From contig CAUEHT010000001.1 in NCBI GenBank assembly GCA_958510875.1, positions 620,001 to 684,000 on the forward strand: a stretch of 64,000 nt of DNA. Direction: 5' to 3'. Positions 42,101-50,720 of this stretch are shown one piece after another. Position 1 is the stretch's first letter; the number at the start of each line of letters is the position of its first letter. Origin of the DNA: Endomychus coccineus. Taxonomy: Eukaryota > Arthropoda > Insecta > Coleoptera > Endomychidae. The position numbers and the translations under genes are program-made. Under the pieces are notes generated by a model. The model was not told the DNA's origin and did no database searches. It saw only the letters and a list, made by a program, of their open reading frames with translations.

Positions 42101-45100
42101 GAGGTGGCCCATCATTGTTCAAGATGGAATGTTCCACAACAAGAGGTCAGACAAAGGGCGTGTTTAGCGAATGGGGCCACAGTACCAATTAACCGAGGGT
42201 TTTATATCAAATGTACTGTGGATAACCAAGACAAGGAAGGACATTTTCTGGTCTTACCGGGAATGATGTCCCAGATTATTTTAGGGATGGATTTATTATA
42301 TAAATGGCAGATAACCATTGACCTGCGAGAGCCCGATATGCCCAGGAACGCGGTTGAAACCCAAACGGAAATAATAGGTAGTATCTCTAAATTGGAGACT
42401 AGTCAGGAAGAGAGACTGAAAGCATTCCTGAAACACGAGTTGGGGAAATTTATAGGCGTGAAAGGAAGTACGCCGCTGGTTAAACACCAAATCAAGCTGA
42501 AGGATCCCACCCCTATAAAACAGCGGTATAGACCACAGAATCCCGTAATGCAGGAAATTGTGGACAAGGAGGTAAATAAAATGTTGGAAGAGGGAGTAAT
42601 TGAGCCATCGAACAGTCCATGGAGTTCACCAATAGTGCTCGTCAAAAAGAAAGAGGGTAAGCATCGGTTCTGTATAGACTTCAGGAAAGTTAACGCCCAG
42701 TCAGAAAAGGACGCATATCCGTTACCGTATATTACTGCCACGCTTGAAAAGCTGAAAGAAGCAAAGGATGTGTCTACCCTGGATTTAAAACAAGGCTATT
42801 GGCAGATTCCGCTTACTCCCGAAAGTAAACCTGTCACTGCCTTCACTGTCCCCGGCCGAGGACTATATCAATTTACAGTGATGCCTTTCGGATTACATTC
42901 AGCACCAGCCACATTCCAACGCCTACTCGATAGGGTAATAGGACCGGACATGGAGCCAAATGCGTACCCATATATCGACGATATAATTGTGGTTAGCAAA
43001 ACCTTTGAGGAACATTTGGCCCATTTAAAGGAAGTGCTGAGAAGATTGAGGATGGCCAATCTGCAAATTAACGCAGAAAAATGCCACTTTTGTAAGCCGG
43101 AACTACGGTATCTAGGGCATGTAGTGGGAAAAGAAGGGATAAAAACAGACCCAGAGAAAGTGGAAGCTATCGTGAAAATGAATCCTCCAACGAATGTACG
43201 TAGCTTGAGGAGATTTTTGGGAGTCGCATCTTGGTACCGCAGGTTCATTCCTGAATTTTCAAAGATGGTGGGGCCCTTAACGAAACTATTGAAGAAACAA
43301 ATGAAGTTTCAATGGCTTCCCGAGCAACAGGTAGCTTTCGAGAAAATCAAGGAAAAACTTACGCAGGCTCCGGTTCTAACGTGTCCTGATTTCTCCAAAC
43401 CATTTACGCTGCAAACAGACGCCTCAGATAGCGGGCTTGGGGTGGCCCTCACTCAAAAATTAGGTTCACAGGAACAAATAATAGCCTTTGCTAGCCGAAC
43501 GCTAAGTTCCTCAGAAAAGAACTATTCCGTGACGGAAAAAGAGTGTCTAGCCATTATCTTTGGAATTCGAAAGATGAAAATGTACTTAGAAGGGTACAAA
43601 TTTACCGGTATCTCTGACCACAGGGCTTTAAAGTGGTTACGCGATTTGAAAAACCCATCCCAGAGGCTGGCCAGATGGGTCATAGAACTGCAGCAATATG
43701 ACTTCGAGATTGTGTATCGGAAGGGTGTATTAAACAGAGTAGCAGATACTCTGTCCCGAGCCCCATTGCCGGATCACGAAGAAGAAGAAGAGATTGCCCT
43801 TGTCGAGCCTGTTATACCGGATCCCTGGTGGGAAAAGAAAGTTAAAGCCGTCAACGAAAAACCCGATCTACTTCCGGATTATCGAGTGGAAAACGGTAAT
43901 CTATACAGACACTTTCACAAGGCCAATGATTACACGGAAGGAGCCTCCCCCGAACCATGGAAGTTATGTGTACCAAAGAATGCCCGAACACGGGTTCTGT
44001 ACGAATGTCATGATGAGAACACGGCAGGACACCTAGGGATTAATAAAACAATCGCAAGGGTGGCCCAGAGATACTACTGGCCTGGTATGTTCAGGGAGAT
44101 ATCCCGCTATGTGAGGAAATGCGAGCACTGCTTGAAATACAAATCTTCGCAACAGGCACTTCCGGGATTCATGCAGCAAAGCAAAATATCCAAACCATGG
44201 GAAATGGTGAGTGTGGATCTAGTAGGACCCCTACCTCGATCGAACAAATCCAACAATTATTTAGTAGTGCTGCAGGATCGGCTGACCAAGTGGACAGAAT
44301 GTCAAGCAATTCGGACAGCGAACACGGAAACTGTCATGAGGGTGCTGAAAGATAGGGTGCTGATGAGATTCGGATGTCCCAGAGTGTTAATTAGTGACAA
44401 TGTGGCCCAGTTTGTCGCTAATAAATTTCGGAAATTTTTAGAAGAGTTTGGAATCAAACATAAACTCACCCCTCCCTATACCCCACAGGCCAATCCAGTA
44501 GAAAGAGTTAATAGAGTGGTAAAAACGATGATTGCGCAATACTGTGAGGACGATCACCGTACATGGGACGCATATTTGCCGGAATTAATATTTGCCATCA
44601 ATACGGCCCGACATGACTCAACTGGATTTACTCCCGCATATTTAAACTACGGTCGAGAAGTGGACCACCCGAAGACTTTGTTCCGGGAAGTTCAGGGACC
44701 GGGTAGCGACGATGATGATGGAAACCCCGATCCTACTAGACATGAGGAACAGTTAGGAAAATTGAGAGACGCCGTCAACTTCGTCAAATTACAGTTGAAT
44801 AAAGCCTTCACTATCCAGAGTCGACACTATAATCTGAGACGGCGCGATTGGGCACCTAAAGTAGGGGAGGAGGTCATGTGCAAAGAACACCCGCTATCCT
44901 CGGCAGCTCAAGGTTTCGCCGCTAAACTGGCCCCGAAGTTCGCAGGCCCGTTTAAAGTGAAGAAAATCATTTCACCGGTAGTGGTCGAGCTGGAAAATGG
45001 AACTAGTCGTAAACCCGTTCGAGTCCATGTAAAGGACTTGAAAAAAATTAACTGTTAACTAATGTAATTTTCTTTCCCCAGGAGTAAATATGACTTCAGT

Positions 45101-48010
45101 TCCGGAAATTAGAACTCCCGGGAAAGACGCCGAGGCTGCCATCCGACTGGGAAAGAGGCTGCACGATCTATTTGGTTCCAGTCCGGAATCAAGTCCAGAA
45201 CTCCAGCTGTACTATTCGCCGATCCCCAATATGACACCGCCTACTCCCGATCTACCCCAGCAGCAACCGTCCTTACCAAAGAAACTATCAACCCCTTGTG
45301 TAAATAACCCCCTGAAATATAGTGACAGAGACACCGTTAGTGGTATAAATAGATTAAGTGTAGATAGTAAGAAACCATATTTTAAGAAACGTTTACGTAA
45401 AATGCATGACTATAGGGTGTATGATCCAATCGGCCGGCTTGTGGCGCGCGTGAAAATACCGTGGGACTGTGAGGTCGGGCCGACGTACGAAACGTATCGT
45501 ACATTCGAAAATTTTCGGGAGAAAATTTTCTAAGAAAGAAAGGGGGGTGTGTAATGAAGCATTCTTCATTACTTACAAATAAATTTGAATATCTCAGTAG
45601 AATCGAATTACATAGGCAAAGTTAAGAGATCAAACTTCGTGCACATCTATGTATAAAAACTGGTGAACAGAATTCGCCAGCCGGTCACCTGTTCACGTTA
45701 CGTCACACGCCGCGATCTGTATAAAGGCAAGCCCATTTCATAGCGAAAGGGGACTGACTTGCGAGACCAGCACCGAGATTGACCTGCCGTAATCTAAACA
45801 ACCCGAAGCCGTTGCTATTGTGCAAATCCGAGAAATAGAGAGTGAGTATTAATTGCCGTTTAAAATCCATTCAAGTCATTGAATTAACATTCCAGTATAT
45901 AAGTCCGATTTCAAATTCGAACTTTGTTTATAAATTCAATAGTCTACAAAACAATCCCGATAGCTTGGACGAATACGATTCAGCTTCTGCGAATTGTTTT
46001 TCTAGAGACTAAGTTAGGATATTGTCCGAGACCGATTTGTAGAATTGTGAATAAACACACAGCCGAAACCGCTGGAAAAATCAATCCTCATAGCTTGGAC
46101 GAATACGATCCAGCTTCTGCGAATTGTTTTTCTAGAGAATTAACATTCCAGTATATAAGTCCGATTTCAAATTCGAACTTTGTTTATAAATTCAATAGTC
46201 TACAAAACAATCCCTATAGCTTGGACGAATACGATTCAGCTTCTGCGAATTTTTTTTCTAGAGACTAAGTTAGGATATTGTCCGAGACCGATTTGTAGAA
46301 TTGTTAATAAAGTCACAGCCGAAACCGCTGGAAAAATCAATCCTTATCGCTTGGACGAATACGATCCAGCGTCTGCGAATTGATTTCAGGGGCTACGTTG
46401 TGATTCTCTCCGAGACCGACGTGTGAAATTATTAAGTCAGTCATAGCCGATAGCTGACAAATCAACCTAGTCCGTTATACCCCGTTCCGTAAGAAATTAC
46501 GTCTGAAATACAGGTCAGAGCGAATACACGACCCACGCTCCGTCGAAGTTAACAGTGTACTAAATATTTAGATTGTCGCGATTCATTTCATTTCTAGACC
46601 TAGGAACAAAAACTTGTCTACCATCTCACGCAGATGGTGGAGACTCCCGACGATAGGAAAACATCTAATTAGCGCGTTATTTTATACACGGAAAACGAAC
46701 ACATTAAAACGGCCTGTTCCTAGCAACATTTTGTAAATAGATTGTACATAGCTGGTGTAAATGTAAATAGAGATAATTAATAAACTGAGTTAAGCAAGAA
46801 ATATCTGTTTTATTTGGCAATCCACACGAAAGAGAAACAGCAATTTTAAAAACCTATATAAAAAGGGAACCTGGACCCTCAAGAAACCCGAGCAGGTCAG
46901 TTACTGTCATAAGAGGACAGTAAGTGACAACCTCCCCACTTGTAATTAACCATTCAAGCGGAAGGAGGTTACAGTTTGTGGAAGAGGACAGGAAGCTTTT
47001 GTCGTGAGAGTGGCTCAGATGTTTCGTAGAACCCCAGTGTACTGAAAAATGTCTCCTCAAAATCATCCAGTTCGGTTTTGTCTGGCTCGGACGGTCCACC
47101 ACCATCTTGTCCAGCTTCGGATATATTCCATTGTGCAAGTTTGCATGTTCGCTCATGTTCGAGTTCAGCTGTTATTTCCGTGGTCAGTTGTTCGTTGCTC
47201 AGCTGCTTTCCAACCTCTCGACGAATGCTGTCTATTTCGAGTTGTGACAAGTAGCCCTTCTTGACTATGACGTTCTTTCTGTCTGCAACGTTTTGTTCTG
47301 AAAGATTTAATTCGGGATGTAGTTTATTGAATTCAGCATACAGCTTGGTTCTCCATCCTGGAAGTGGATCTTCTCTGCACTGATTTACGTATAAAAAGGA
47401 CTGTATTACTTCTTTATTCATATTTTTGGTCCATCTAATACGTCGGTTAGGTCTCCCTCTATTGGCAGTCTCCCGCTCGACGGGTGACGAGCCTTCTATA
47501 GGTACAGGCGCAGTTCTCAAATTACCTGTATGACCTGTTGAAGTTCCAGCTTGTTGTTGTGATTGTTGTGGGGCTGTAGCTTCTTGCAAGGTAGGTGCCC
47601 GCCTCCTCAGCGACCTACCGCCGGTGATTTCGTTTGTGTCACTTCCAGCACCGGCACTGAAAATGCCCTGGCGATCCCCAGACAGCGACTCTTTTCCGAG
47701 GCTATCATTATTCACCATTTTCATGGGGGGTTGTGCTTCTTGATTTCTAAACGAGATTAGGGAAGAAACAAAGAGCGGAACAAAGAAACCATGGAGGAAA
47801 TTGCGTAGGATCAGAGGTTGTGAGGGTGATGTAGCTTTAAAGGGGGTTTTGGATTGAGACAGGAGTTAGGTAGGTAGGACAGCGGACAGCTGGCGACACT
47901 GGCTGTACCGTTTACGTATTACGGTAGCGGCAGACACACTGAGAACCATATTGGTCCACAGCACTCCTACCGGCCAGACATACTATTTATTATTATTATT
48001 ATTAATATTT

Positions 48011-48042
<32 letters not shown>

Positions 48043-48890
48043 TTAACTCTAATTTTCTATCTCTCTCTTTTAGAGGGGTGATACGGACTCCTACACCGTC
48101 ACCAACACCTCAGCCATCACAGTCGTCTTGTGATAATGTCCTAGATTTATCGTATGTTTTTCTGTTTAGCTTGTTTATTTTTTATACTAATTCTCTCTCC
48201 TTTTAAATTAGATTACCTAAAAGTGTTGAATCGATGTCTGAGCAGCAGCATCAGCAGCCTCCTCCACAAACGGATACGGCTATAGATATAACGTATGTTA
48301 TTTTAATTTTTGATTATTCAACTAAGCACTAATTCTCTCACTCTATTCATCTATATCAGATCACGCAAAAGAGGTATATCACCAATACCTCCTGATGGGT
48401 CTTTGGATTTATCGTATGTTATATATTTCTTTGAATAAAATAACCCACTAATTTTCCTTTTCCATATTAGATTATGCAAAGAGGCTAAATTGATGACCCA
48501 CCAAGAGACTATAGATTTAACGTAAGTTATTCTAATTCCTATCAGAATAATCAAAGAACTAATTCTCTCTATTCATATTTTAAATATAGTGAACCAGGGG
48601 TATCTACACCTAGGAAGTATCATATACGGGTTCATGGGAAGCAGTCTGACTTAGATTATCTTCTCGATGAGGTGAGTTTTCATGTTGTTTCATTATTGCA
48701 CACAATAATTATGATTGTATGATAACAGTTACAAGAGTTCAATCCAAACTCTGAAAGGAAGAGTGGTAGGGTTCTGAGGAATCTCGTAGAACTACCACCG
48801 CCACCCCACCCCATAGTTAGAATGCATAAAGTAGGGGTGGTTGTTAATGGTGGAGAGAATGATTTTCAGGATCATATAAGTGAAGTATGA
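36125..48890 (+). CDS. Spliced Polinton 2 accessory gene with SIM-like mini-exons
   Basis: Not recognised from any family. Exons inferred from GT-AG sites and a consistent frame: 36125-36204, 36224-36349, 36407-36457, 48074-48151, 48212-48292, 48360-48413, 48471-48521, 48590-48671, 48729-48890 (stop TGA). Exons three to seven are 51, 78, 81, 54 and 51 nt, all multiples of three with phase-2 borders. Exons four to seven end in VLDLS, AIDIT, SLDLS and TIDLT, which resemble SUMO-interacting motifs. They also carry Ser/Thr-Pro sites and one RKR cluster. The introns, about 57-68 nt, mostly begin GTATGTT. The first gap is only 19 nt, too short for a normal intron. The third intron holds the Dong-Gypsy nest. 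It lies between the OB-like gene and the right arm. Protein function is inferred only from motifs. Confidence 0.55.
36654..39251 (-). CDS. Dong/R2-group reverse transcriptase with restriction-like endonuclease
   Basis: An 865-residue frame. RT motifs: APGPDQIHNYWLK, PGNYRPITCLSVIYKLLTSI, ACYIDYSKAFDSVPH, GIFQGDAVSPFWFCLAMNPLS and the catalytic LLFVDDLKLYA. Near residue 660 a zinc-knuckle-like CRKCNLPGETIEHITGGC is followed by a PD-(D/E)XK-type endonuclease (FNRSDIILWEK, AWIVEIGIP). This C-terminal nuclease marks the R2/R4/Dong group rather than APE-type LINEs. The N-terminal part of the same protein continues upstream in another frame (39226-39501), then beyond the Gypsy element at 46974-47724. 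Catalytic residues appear intact. Confidence 0.85.
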   Translation of the reverse strand: MNILMEILKKKIRKKVSEIKQRHNIHGGDTTELGELIICKDMLRQKAKAKGARLRRYNEAAKRRGQNMLFHTAERRFYKILETQNTESQRPLEEINNGEVLNFWKSLWEDAAEADLDTPWMQREVDRISEETPLTTPTAITPEDVAKAIMKTQNWKAPGPDQIHNYWLKRLPAIHQPLASNFNKCLQDPSSIPEFLTTGTTYMKYKKGSHMDPGNYRPITCLSVIYKLLTSILNNKIYDHCMLNNILAFEQKGCNRGALGCKEQLIIDSVIMKQAQRGRRNLNACYIDYSKAFDSVPHNWLMKVLEMYNISPNIRNLLAHLIQFWKTNINIDNNNIGEVHIKRGIFQGDAVSPFWFCLAMNPLSAILNKTAAGFRMKVRDNLKFTHLLFVDDLKLYAETKEHLESLISSTRLFSDAIKMKFGLDKCATIHVTKGSIFQNYGKFMDIQTLDPQDTYKYLGFRQHLGLPHTELKSEFTEKYRFRVTKLLNSKLNGNNLIKALNTWAVPTLMYSFGILKWSDTDLDELDRLTRRLLTKFRCLHPNSAVERLYLPRKEGGRGLLNLKALCKNQEVKIKGYFTHHTHPNIRKVVETDRGFTPLSLSDAELNTAIEGKNERLTARREKQLHGRYPAQISEAYVDKSSSFAFLNKGYLQPETEGFIIAIQDKVIKTKNYQKNILRQNVVDRCRKCNLPGETIEHITGGCGELSETDYPGRHNQVAKIIHSQLAIIHNLVDNPEPYYKYVPNPVLESENTILYWDRPVITDKTVDFNRSDIILWEKTEKKAWIVEIGIPLTHNLKKTDQEKSRKYQNLAIEIKRMWKLKDVVILPIVMSAEGVLTRNLKDNFAILQLPPGLFSIMQKACILQT
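39226..39501 (-). pseudogene. Dong-like ORF, middle piece
   Basis: A frame with YAAIVTVLQYNGQKP and PAWKTRLEKDINNLRAQ, in the same phase as the N-terminal piece at 46974-47724 once the Gypsy insertion (a multiple of three) is discounted. It shifts frame against the RT part at a homopolymer near 39220-39240. Confidence 0.7.
39502..40925 (+). repeat. Gypsy 5' LTR
   Basis: A 1424-bp LTR with a promoter-like CTGTATAAAAGC near 39670. It contains an internal tandem duplication of about 256 bp (ATTAACATTCCAGTATATAAG at about 39834 and 40090). Four copies of AGCTTGGACGAATACGAT or CGCTTGGACGAATACGAT occur at about 120-bp spacing. AATAAACTTAG near 40731 could be the poly(A) signal. Confidence 0.95.
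40929..40941 (+). promoter_or_regulatory. Gypsy primer binding site
   Basis: TGGCGCCCGAGAT lies three bases after the 5' LTR. TGGCGCC is a usual start for tRNA-primed LTR elements; the exact tRNA is not assigned. Confidence 0.7.
40993..41960 (+). pseudogene. Gypsy gag with N-terminal SAP-like motif, one frameshift
   Basis: Starts at ATG 40993. The N-terminal part has a SAP-like motif (KDELEVELAKLGLETKG, ELRKRLIEFL), a DNA- or chromatin-binding helix-extension-helix. The capsid region continues in another frame from about 41345 (WQTWSDFITDFELYFLP). The end has two Cys/His knuckles (CWRCGEKGHRRFEC, CSRCGEQGILTREC). The frame change near 41345-41360 looks like a one-base indel. The end overlaps pol by about 105 bp in the -1 frame, as for ribosomal frameshifting. 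Confidence 0.75.
41855..45058 (+). CDS. pol: Gypsy pol polyprotein
   Basis: An intact 1067-codon frame. Domains in order: aspartic protease (ALVDTGSVRSYI), reverse transcriptase with FRKVNAQS, LDLKQGYWQIPL, MPFGLHSAPATFQ and catalytic YIDD, RNase H (LQTDASDSGLG, VTEKECLAI), and integrase with an HHCC zinc finger (HLGINKT, CEHC). The DDE core shows SVDLVGPLP, ISDNVAQF and NPVERVNR. A GPY/F-like segment (KLAPKFAGPFKV) closes it. It is expressed by shifting from gag; the annotated ATG is internal to the gag-pol overlap. All catalytic residues seem present. Confidence 0.95.
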   Translation: MWRTGYSDSRMPMQEYETGKRADVQRTSRSRWDVIEHIPVIKDVSSTTEGTVDPRIHFKVEIGRQVFSALVDTGSVRSYINEEVAHHCSRWNVPQQEVRQRACLANGATVPINRGFYIKCTVDNQDKEGHFLVLPGMMSQIILGMDLLYKWQITIDLREPDMPRNAVETQTEIIGSISKLETSQEERLKAFLKHELGKFIGVKGSTPLVKHQIKLKDPTPIKQRYRPQNPVMQEIVDKEVNKMLEEGVIEPSNSPWSSPIVLVKKKEGKHRFCIDFRKVNAQSEKDAYPLPYITATLEKLKEAKDVSTLDLKQGYWQIPLTPESKPVTAFTVPGRGLYQFTVMPFGLHSAPATFQRLLDRVIGPDMEPNAYPYIDDIIVVSKTFEEHLAHLKEVLRRLRMANLQINAEKCHFCKPELRYLGHVVGKEGIKTDPEKVEAIVKMNPPTNVRSLRRFLGVASWYRRFIPEFSKMVGPLTKLLKKQMKFQWLPEQQVAFEKIKEKLTQAPVLTCPDFSKPFTLQTDASDSGLGVALTQKLGSQEQIIAFASRTLSSSEKNYSVTEKECLAIIFGIRKMKMYLEGYKFTGISDHRALKWLRDLKNPSQRLARWVIELQQYDFEIVYRKGVLNRVADTLSRAPLPDHEEEEEIALVEPVIPDPWWEKKVKAVNEKPDLLPDYRVENGNLYRHFHKANDYTEGASPEPWKLCVPKNARTRVLYECHDENTAGHLGINKTIARVAQRYYWPGMFREISRYVRKCEHCLKYKSSQQALPGFMQQSKISKPWEMVSVDLVGPLPRSNKSNNYLVVLQDRLTKWTECQAIRTANTETVMRVLKDRVLMRFGCPRVLISDNVAQFVANKFRKFLEEFGIKHKLTPPYTPQANPVERVNRVVKTMIAQYCEDDHRTWDAYLPELIFAINTARHDSTGFTPAYLNYGREVDHPKTLFREVQGPGSDDDDGNPDPTRHEEQLGKLRDAVNFVKLQLNKAFTIQSRHYNLRRRDWAPKVGEEVMCKEHPLSSAAQGFAAKLAPKFAGPFKVKKIISPVVVELENGTSRKPVRVHVKDLKKINC
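45090..45533 (+). CDS. Third ORF of the Gypsy element (unknown)
   Basis: A 147-residue protein in the env position, but with no signal peptide or transmembrane segment. It is Pro/Ser-rich in the middle with a basic C-terminal part (KKRLRKMHDY, VARVKIPWD). A strong splice acceptor (TTTTCTTTCCCCAG) ends at about 45082, just before its ATG, so it may be made from a spliced subgenomic RNA. It was not recognised and is not a typical envelope. Confidence 0.6.
   Translation: MTSVPEIRTPGKDAEAAIRLGKRLHDLFGSSPESSPELQLYYSPIPNMTPPTPDLPQQQPSLPKKLSTPCVNNPLKYSDRDTVSGINRLSVDSKKPYFKKRLRKMHDYRVYDPIGRLVARVKIPWDCEVGPTYETYRTFENFREKIF
45532..45547 (+). promoter_or_regulatory. Gypsy polypurine tract
   Basis: AAGAAAGAAAGGGGGG directly abuts the 3' LTR start at 45548. 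Confidence 0.85.
45548..46973 (+). repeat. Gypsy 3' LTR
   Basis: 1426 bp, almost identical to the 5' LTR, with the same internal duplications. It is followed by the GTTT target duplication. Confidence 0.95.
46974..47724 (-). pseudogene. Dong-like ORF, N-terminal piece
   Basis: Starts at ATG 47724. A low-complexity N-terminus is followed by a Myb-like DNA-binding segment (RRIRWTKNMNKEVIQSFL, NVADRKNVIVKKGYLS), typical of R2/R4-group proteins and thought to help target recognition. It is cut at 46974 by the Gypsy 3' LTR and continues at 39501. Confidence 0.75.
47985..48045. repeat. ATT/TAA microsatellite
   Basis: The trinucleotide run flanking the 5' end of the Dong-like element. A matching run flanks the 3' end at 36480-36503, so the element was inserted in one longer array. 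Confidence 0.85.
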
Positions 48891-48984
48891 AAAGGATGAT
48901 CTATTTAATATTCGATAATAATGTTGAGTGCTTTCAGATAAGGCGAATCCAAGAGCGGCGTGGATGTCGCTATGTATTAGAATT

Positions 48985-49050
48985 TAAATGTTATAATTAA
49001 AATTATCATTATTATTATTACCATTATTATTTTTTTTATTTTTATTATTA

Positions 49051-49085
<35 letters not shown>
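48985..49085. repeat. ATT microsatellite
   Basis: A long ATT run just after the stop of the spliced gene and directly before the Helentron-like inverted repeat. Confidence 0.85.
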
Positions 49086-50060
49086 GAAGTGAAAACTTCT
49101 TATGGCGCGTTGGGCACTTTTGTGGGAGAGCATTTCTAGCCGTTCTCGCGACATATGAGATTTTACACAGATATACTCCGCGTGTATTCTTATAATATAT
49201 GTATACTATACGCGCTCTTTGCATGGGCATTCGTTCGTGCTCTCGCGACAGACGAGATTACATACCTATGTATACTCAGAGTGTATAGGTATGCGAGAGC
49301 GCTGCATGCTATACGCAGTCTTTGCATGGGCATTCGTTCGTGCCCTCGCGACAGACGAGATTTGAGAATTGGCTGCCGTTTATATTTCACCAAAACAGTC
49401 TTTACAAGCAATACGAGAGTTCTTGTATTCAAATTTATTCATTTATTCTAAAGCTGCTTCCGCACTATTTATGATGAAAATTAATAGAAGATTTTATCAT
49501 TATCCTATGATTTTGAGTGGAGATTTCAACAAAAACTTTGCAGATGTCAAAAATCAATCATTAATTGAATTTTTATATGAAGAATTTGATTTAACGATGT
49601 CCAATGATCGCAATCTTAGCACAACAAAATACAAAACTACTATTGATGCAGTATTCACAAGATATATAAATAGATTTAAATCAAAATTGTTCATTTCATA
49701 CTTTAGTTACCATAGACCTATTGTTTCAGTTTTAGAATTTGATGAAAATCCTGATAATAATGATGAAAATGCTGATAATGATGATGTAAGAGTTGTTGAA
49801 ATTATGGATGAGAATTGATAAATTTTGTATTTACTATTTACTAATATTTACTCATTTAAATAAAACCACTTCCTTCGAATATAGTTTCTATATTATTATA
49901 CTTCATGTCTATTCAAAAAGTGCCCACATTGCTTTGATAAACTTGATTTTTTATGAACAATTTCTCATGTCGCGAGCGCACCTAAAAATGCTCACCCAAA
50001 AAAGTGCCCAACGCGCCATAAGTTCAAGTTTTCACTTCTGCCTGCACTCCCGGAGTGCGC
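49086..50060 (+). mobile_element. Helentron-like or TIR element with endonuclease fragment
   Basis: Subterminal inverted repeats of about 70 bp at 49086-49155 and 49965-50038 share GAAGTGAAAACTT and TATGGCGCGTTGGGCACTTTT. A perfect 7-bp-stem hairpin (GCACTCC-C-GGAGTGC, 50044-50058) follows the right repeat, and the element is flanked by T/ATT-rich target. Inside is an endonuclease/phosphatase-fold fragment. Helentrons carry such endonucleases next to a Pif1-like helicase and end in hairpins, so this is my best guess. Class is uncertain. Confidence 0.5.
49369..49818 (+). pseudogene. Endonuclease/exonuclease/phosphatase-fold fragment
   Basis: About 149 codons without a real start (an upstream TGA lies in frame). 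Motifs: MILSGDFNKNF (metal-binding Asp/Asn), TTKYKTTIDAVFTRY and YFSYHRPIVSVLEF (terminal His). This looks like the C-terminal half of the endonuclease that accompanies Pif1-like helicase in insect Helentrons. It ends in an acidic tail. Confidence 0.55.
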
Positions 50061-50544
50061 TGACTTTTTTATTATTATTATTCTCTTTATTCTCTTTATT
50101 ATTTTCTTCATTATTATTATTATTATAACTATTATTCATAAATAAATAAACTTTTGAACTTTTACTGTCTTATTATTCTTCACACATTTCTTTTTCAGGT
50201 GATCTGGATCTAAAACACCTAAAGATATATCTATATGGGAAGTGTGTTAGTCAGTGTTATTTTTAATTCTAAAAAGCATTTGATATCAAAAGTAAATAAT
50301 TGAAAAAAGGGAAGATAATTTTCAAATTTTTGAAAATAATCGTGAATCGGTCTGATATACATGAAATTCCATAACGAAAGAAATGTTGTTCACAGCTGTG
50401 TAAGTAAAGAGGTTATTCAAAAGTAATTTGATTTCATTATCTCTTCTTCTAATTAAGTTCGAATCCCAATACTTTCGAATAACCCCTCTACCTATATGGT
50501 AGGTGAATAACATTTTTATTAACAAGTGAAGAAAAAAGATTGTT

Positions 50545-50720
50545 CCAACCTTTTTCCGTTTTCCGATCGTTTCAATCGTTTTCAGACGTAACTCCTACAA
50601 ACAGTCTGTATCTTAAACATAAACCTTATAGGTTACATACGTCATAAACCGATTGACAAATTCATATATAACGTTGCGGAGATGGTATGAACAGACATTA
50701 CATAGATCCATCATAGCAAT
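50545..50720. repeat. Right inverted arm of Polinton 2 (truncated)
   Basis: The reverse complement of 20960-21285 without the MITE. Similarity stops at 50720, so the outermost part of the arm is missing. The stretch 50160-50545 holds no gene that I recognise. Confidence 0.85.

Larger units (their letters stand above)
39502..46973 (+). mobile_element. Ty3/Gypsy LTR retrotransposon, nearly intact and young
   Basis: LTRs at 39502-40925 and 45548-46973 both begin TGTAATGAAG and end GGTTACA. The target duplication is GTTT (39498-39501 and 46974-46977). By eye only about ten substitutions separate the two LTRs of 1.42 kb, so the insertion is recent. Internal order: primer binding site, gag, pol overlapping in another frame, a third ORF, polypurine tract. 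It sits antisense in the Dong-like LINE. Confidence 0.95.
36505..47985 (-). mobile_element. R4/Dong-like LINE in a TAA repeat, interrupted by a Gypsy element
   Basis: A minus-strand non-LTR element in two parts, 36505-39501 and 46974-47985. Both outer flanks are (TAA/ATT)n runs: 36480-36503 and 47985-48045. It encodes a Myb-like N-terminal region, RT and a C-terminal restriction-like endonuclease. Dong of Bombyx is known to insert in TAA repeats, which fits. The single ORF is broken by the Gypsy insertion and by an indel at a T run near 39220-39240. Confidence 0.75.
20523..50720. mobile_element. Polinton 2, with nested insertions
   Basis: The left terminus AGTAGATACA at 20523 resembles the Polinton 1 terminus, including a TTGGAGCGG/TTGGGGCGG block. 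Inverted arms match between 20960-about 21285 and about 50545-50720. The outer 440 bp of the right arm is missing, so no target duplication can be read. Internal genes are a full Polinton set: capsid, penton-like, protease, phospholipase A2, ATPase, integrase, DNA polymerase B and accessory genes. Removing the Dong-Gypsy nest (about 11.5 kb), the Helentron-like piece and a 120-bp MITE leaves about 17.6 kb, a normal Polinton size. Many genes have single stops or frameshifts. Confidence 0.85.

Noticed and set aside
46854..47156. A frame joining the Gypsy LTR end to the LINE
   Set aside because: It is a chance junction across the insertion boundary.
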